64,000 nucleotides of DNA from Nocardioides sp. JQ2195. Its GTDB lineage: Bacteria > Actinomycetota > Actinomycetes > Propionibacteriales > Nocardioidaceae. The notes beneath the pieces are model-generated. The model did not search any database. It worked only from the letters and a program-made list of their open reading frames with translations, and had not been told where the DNA came from. This document shows positions 62,930 to 64,000 of this stretch, piece by piece. The translations under genes and the position numbers were made by a program. Every line of letters begins with the position of its first letter. Position 1 is the stretch's first letter. The stretch covers positions 310,001 to 374,000 of the forward strand of contig NZ_CP050902.1 of assembly GCF_012272695.1 (NCBI RefSeq). Reading direction: 5' to 3'.

Positions 62930-64000
62930 TCAGGCTGCGGCGGGCAGGGTGACGACGAACGTCGTCCCCCTGCCCAGCTCCGACTCCAGCTCGATCGAGC
63001 CGCCGTGACGGTGCACAATGCGGCTCACGATGGCCAGGCCGAGGCCGGTGCCGGGCTGTTGGAGGGCCTCCGGGTTCGTGGACCGGAAGAACTCGGTGAA
63101 CATCCGGGCCTGGTCGTCGTGGGAGATGCCGATGCCCTCGTCGCTGACCCGGAGGACCACCTGGTCGCCCTTGTCGGCCACCGTGATCGTGACGGTGCCG
63201 CCCGGGCGGGAGTACTTCACGGCATTGCTGATCAGGTTGGCACTCACCCGTTCGAGGTCGGCCAGCTCGCCGAGGGTGACGACCGGTTCCCCGGGTGCGT
63301 CCAGGACCAGGCGCAGCTGCCGGCGAGCGGCTGCGAGGGCGTTGAGCTCGACGCACTCGCGCATCATCCGGCACAGGTCGACCGGCCCCTGCTCGACGGC
63401 ACGGTGCGGGTCGCCGCTGCGGGAGAGCTCGAGCAGGTCGGCGGCCAGTCCGTCCAGCTTCTTCGCCGACCGGTCGATGACGTCGAGCGAACGGCGTACG
63501 TCGGGATCGACGTCGAGGTCCTCGAGCAGCTCGAGGTGGCCGAGGATGCCGGTGAGCGGGTTCTTGAACTCGTGGGAGACGGTGGCGATCAGCTGGCTCT
63601 TGTAGCTCTCCAGGGCCCGGATCTCCTCCAGGACATGTCGCTCGCGCTCGACGGTGCGCGCGTTGAAGACGGCCTGGCCGAGGTCGCGGCCCAGGTCCTT
63701 GGAGCGTTCCAGCTCGGCCCGGGTCCACTCCCGGGAGCCCGGGTTGCGCGCGAGCACGAGCAGCCCGAGGCACTCGTCGCCCACCCCCATCGGCACCAGC
63801 AGTGCGGTCGACACGTTGATGGTCTGCAGGTAGGTGAGGGCGAGCTCCTTGATGGCCGGATCGAGGCCGGGCTGGTCACGGTCCTTGGAGATGACCAGCA
63901 CCTGGCCGTTCGACCAACCGGTGGCCGCTGCGGTGTGGGCGATCTCCATCAGGTCGGGCGGCAGGACGATCTCACGGTCCTCGGTGCTGTAGATCGCGTC
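62930..64000 (-). CDS. sensor histidine kinase (right edge, partial)
   Basis: The C-terminal 356 residues of a histidine kinase; the frame is still open at the right edge, so the start lies outside. The visible N-terminal part (about residues 1-120) has a GAF-like fold (LLVPMGVGDECLGLLVLAR). HisKA follows with the phospho-accepting His in SHEFKNPLTGILGHL, and then the ATPase domain with NAVKYSRPGG (N box), DEGIGIS (G1) and GTGLGLAIV (G2). An in-frame ATG at 63949 is probably internal. It converges on the Mo-hydroxylase genes with one base between stops. Confidence 0.92.
   Translation of the reverse strand, partial: DAIYSTEDREIVLPPDLMEIAHTAAATGWSNGQVLVISKDRDQPGLDPAIKELALTYLQTINVSTALLVPMGVGDECLGLLVLARNPGSREWTRAELERSKDLGRDLGQAVFNARTVERERHVLEEIRALESYKSQLIATVSHEFKNPLTGILGHLELLEDLDVDPDVRRSLDVIDRSAKKLDGLAADLLELSRSGDPHRAVEQGPVDLCRMMRECVELNALAAARRQLRLVLDAPGEPVVTLGELADLERVSANLISNAVKYSRPGGTVTITVADKGDQVVLRVSDEGIGISHDDQARMFTEFFRSTNPEALQQPGTGLGLAIVSRIVHRHGGSIELESELGRGTTFVVTLPAAA

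Overview
The window is high-GC actinobacterial chromosome, densely coding on both strands. Gene content and style point to the Nocardioidaceae (Nocardioides-like): a class I lysyl-tRNA synthetase, a MhuD-type haem oxygenase, IdeR-type iron control, many GTG starts and many leaderless promoters (a TANNNT box 6-8 nt before the start codon). This family placement is inference from content. I see no tRNA or rRNA gene, insertion sequence, prophage or CRISPR array.

Layout. 1-6.0 kb: the end of a membrane protein, a PLP aminotransferase, a class E sortase, a DedA membrane protein and a repeat-rich LPNTG-anchored surface protein. 6.0-6.5 kb: the only long non-coding stretch. 6.5-21.5 kb: a SpoU methyltransferase, then a seven-gene operon coupled by ATGA/GTGA overlaps. 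It encodes a 2096-residue exported Ig-like/FN3 protein, MoxR ATPase, DUF58 protein, a transglutaminase-fold membrane protein, PP2C phosphatase, FHA protein and receptor Ser/Thr kinase. 21.6-29 kb: aldolase, DHA2 exporter, DUF3151, LysRS, a HTH regulator, a diacylglycerol-kinase-like lipid kinase and purA. 30-36.8 kb: a second receptor kinase (FG-GAP type), purD, purB and a BCCT transporter. 36.8-49.6 kb: an unusual secreted coiled-coil protein behind a perfect 34-bp palindrome, mhuD, purC, a SRPBCC protein, rnhA, an acyl-CoA ligase, purS-purQ, a DUF1906 secreted hydrolase, purL, a WYL regulator, an SCP2-like protein and a lipoprotein. 49.7-57.2 kb: an AlaA-like aminotransferase and an iron-box-controlled operon. 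57.3-64 kb: an M20 dipeptidase, a PucR-type regulator, a Tat-exported molybdenum hydroxylase pair and the end of a sensor histidine kinase.

How the genes fit together. Seven purine genes (purA, D, B, C, S, Q, L) lie within 19 kb but mostly as separate short units. The 7.3-21.5 kb operon looks like one signalling and cell-envelope machine: kinase, phosphatase and phosphothreonine reader, a MoxR/DUF58 pair that probably acts on the exported giant protein, and a transglutaminase-fold protein whose nucleophilic cysteine position is aspartate. It resembles the kinase-FN3-AAA-DUF58-transglutaminase (PFNA) cluster known from bifidobacteria.

The most novel-looking locus is the iron operon (51.0-57.2 kb). 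Behind an IdeR-like box come a ferric-binding lipoprotein, permease and ATPase, and then, translationally coupled, one protein that fuses an adenylation domain, a phosphopantetheine carrier domain and an integral-membrane acyltransferase-3 domain. That is the logic of DltA-DltC-DltB in a single polypeptide, apparently made under iron limitation. Its substrate cannot be read from sequence.
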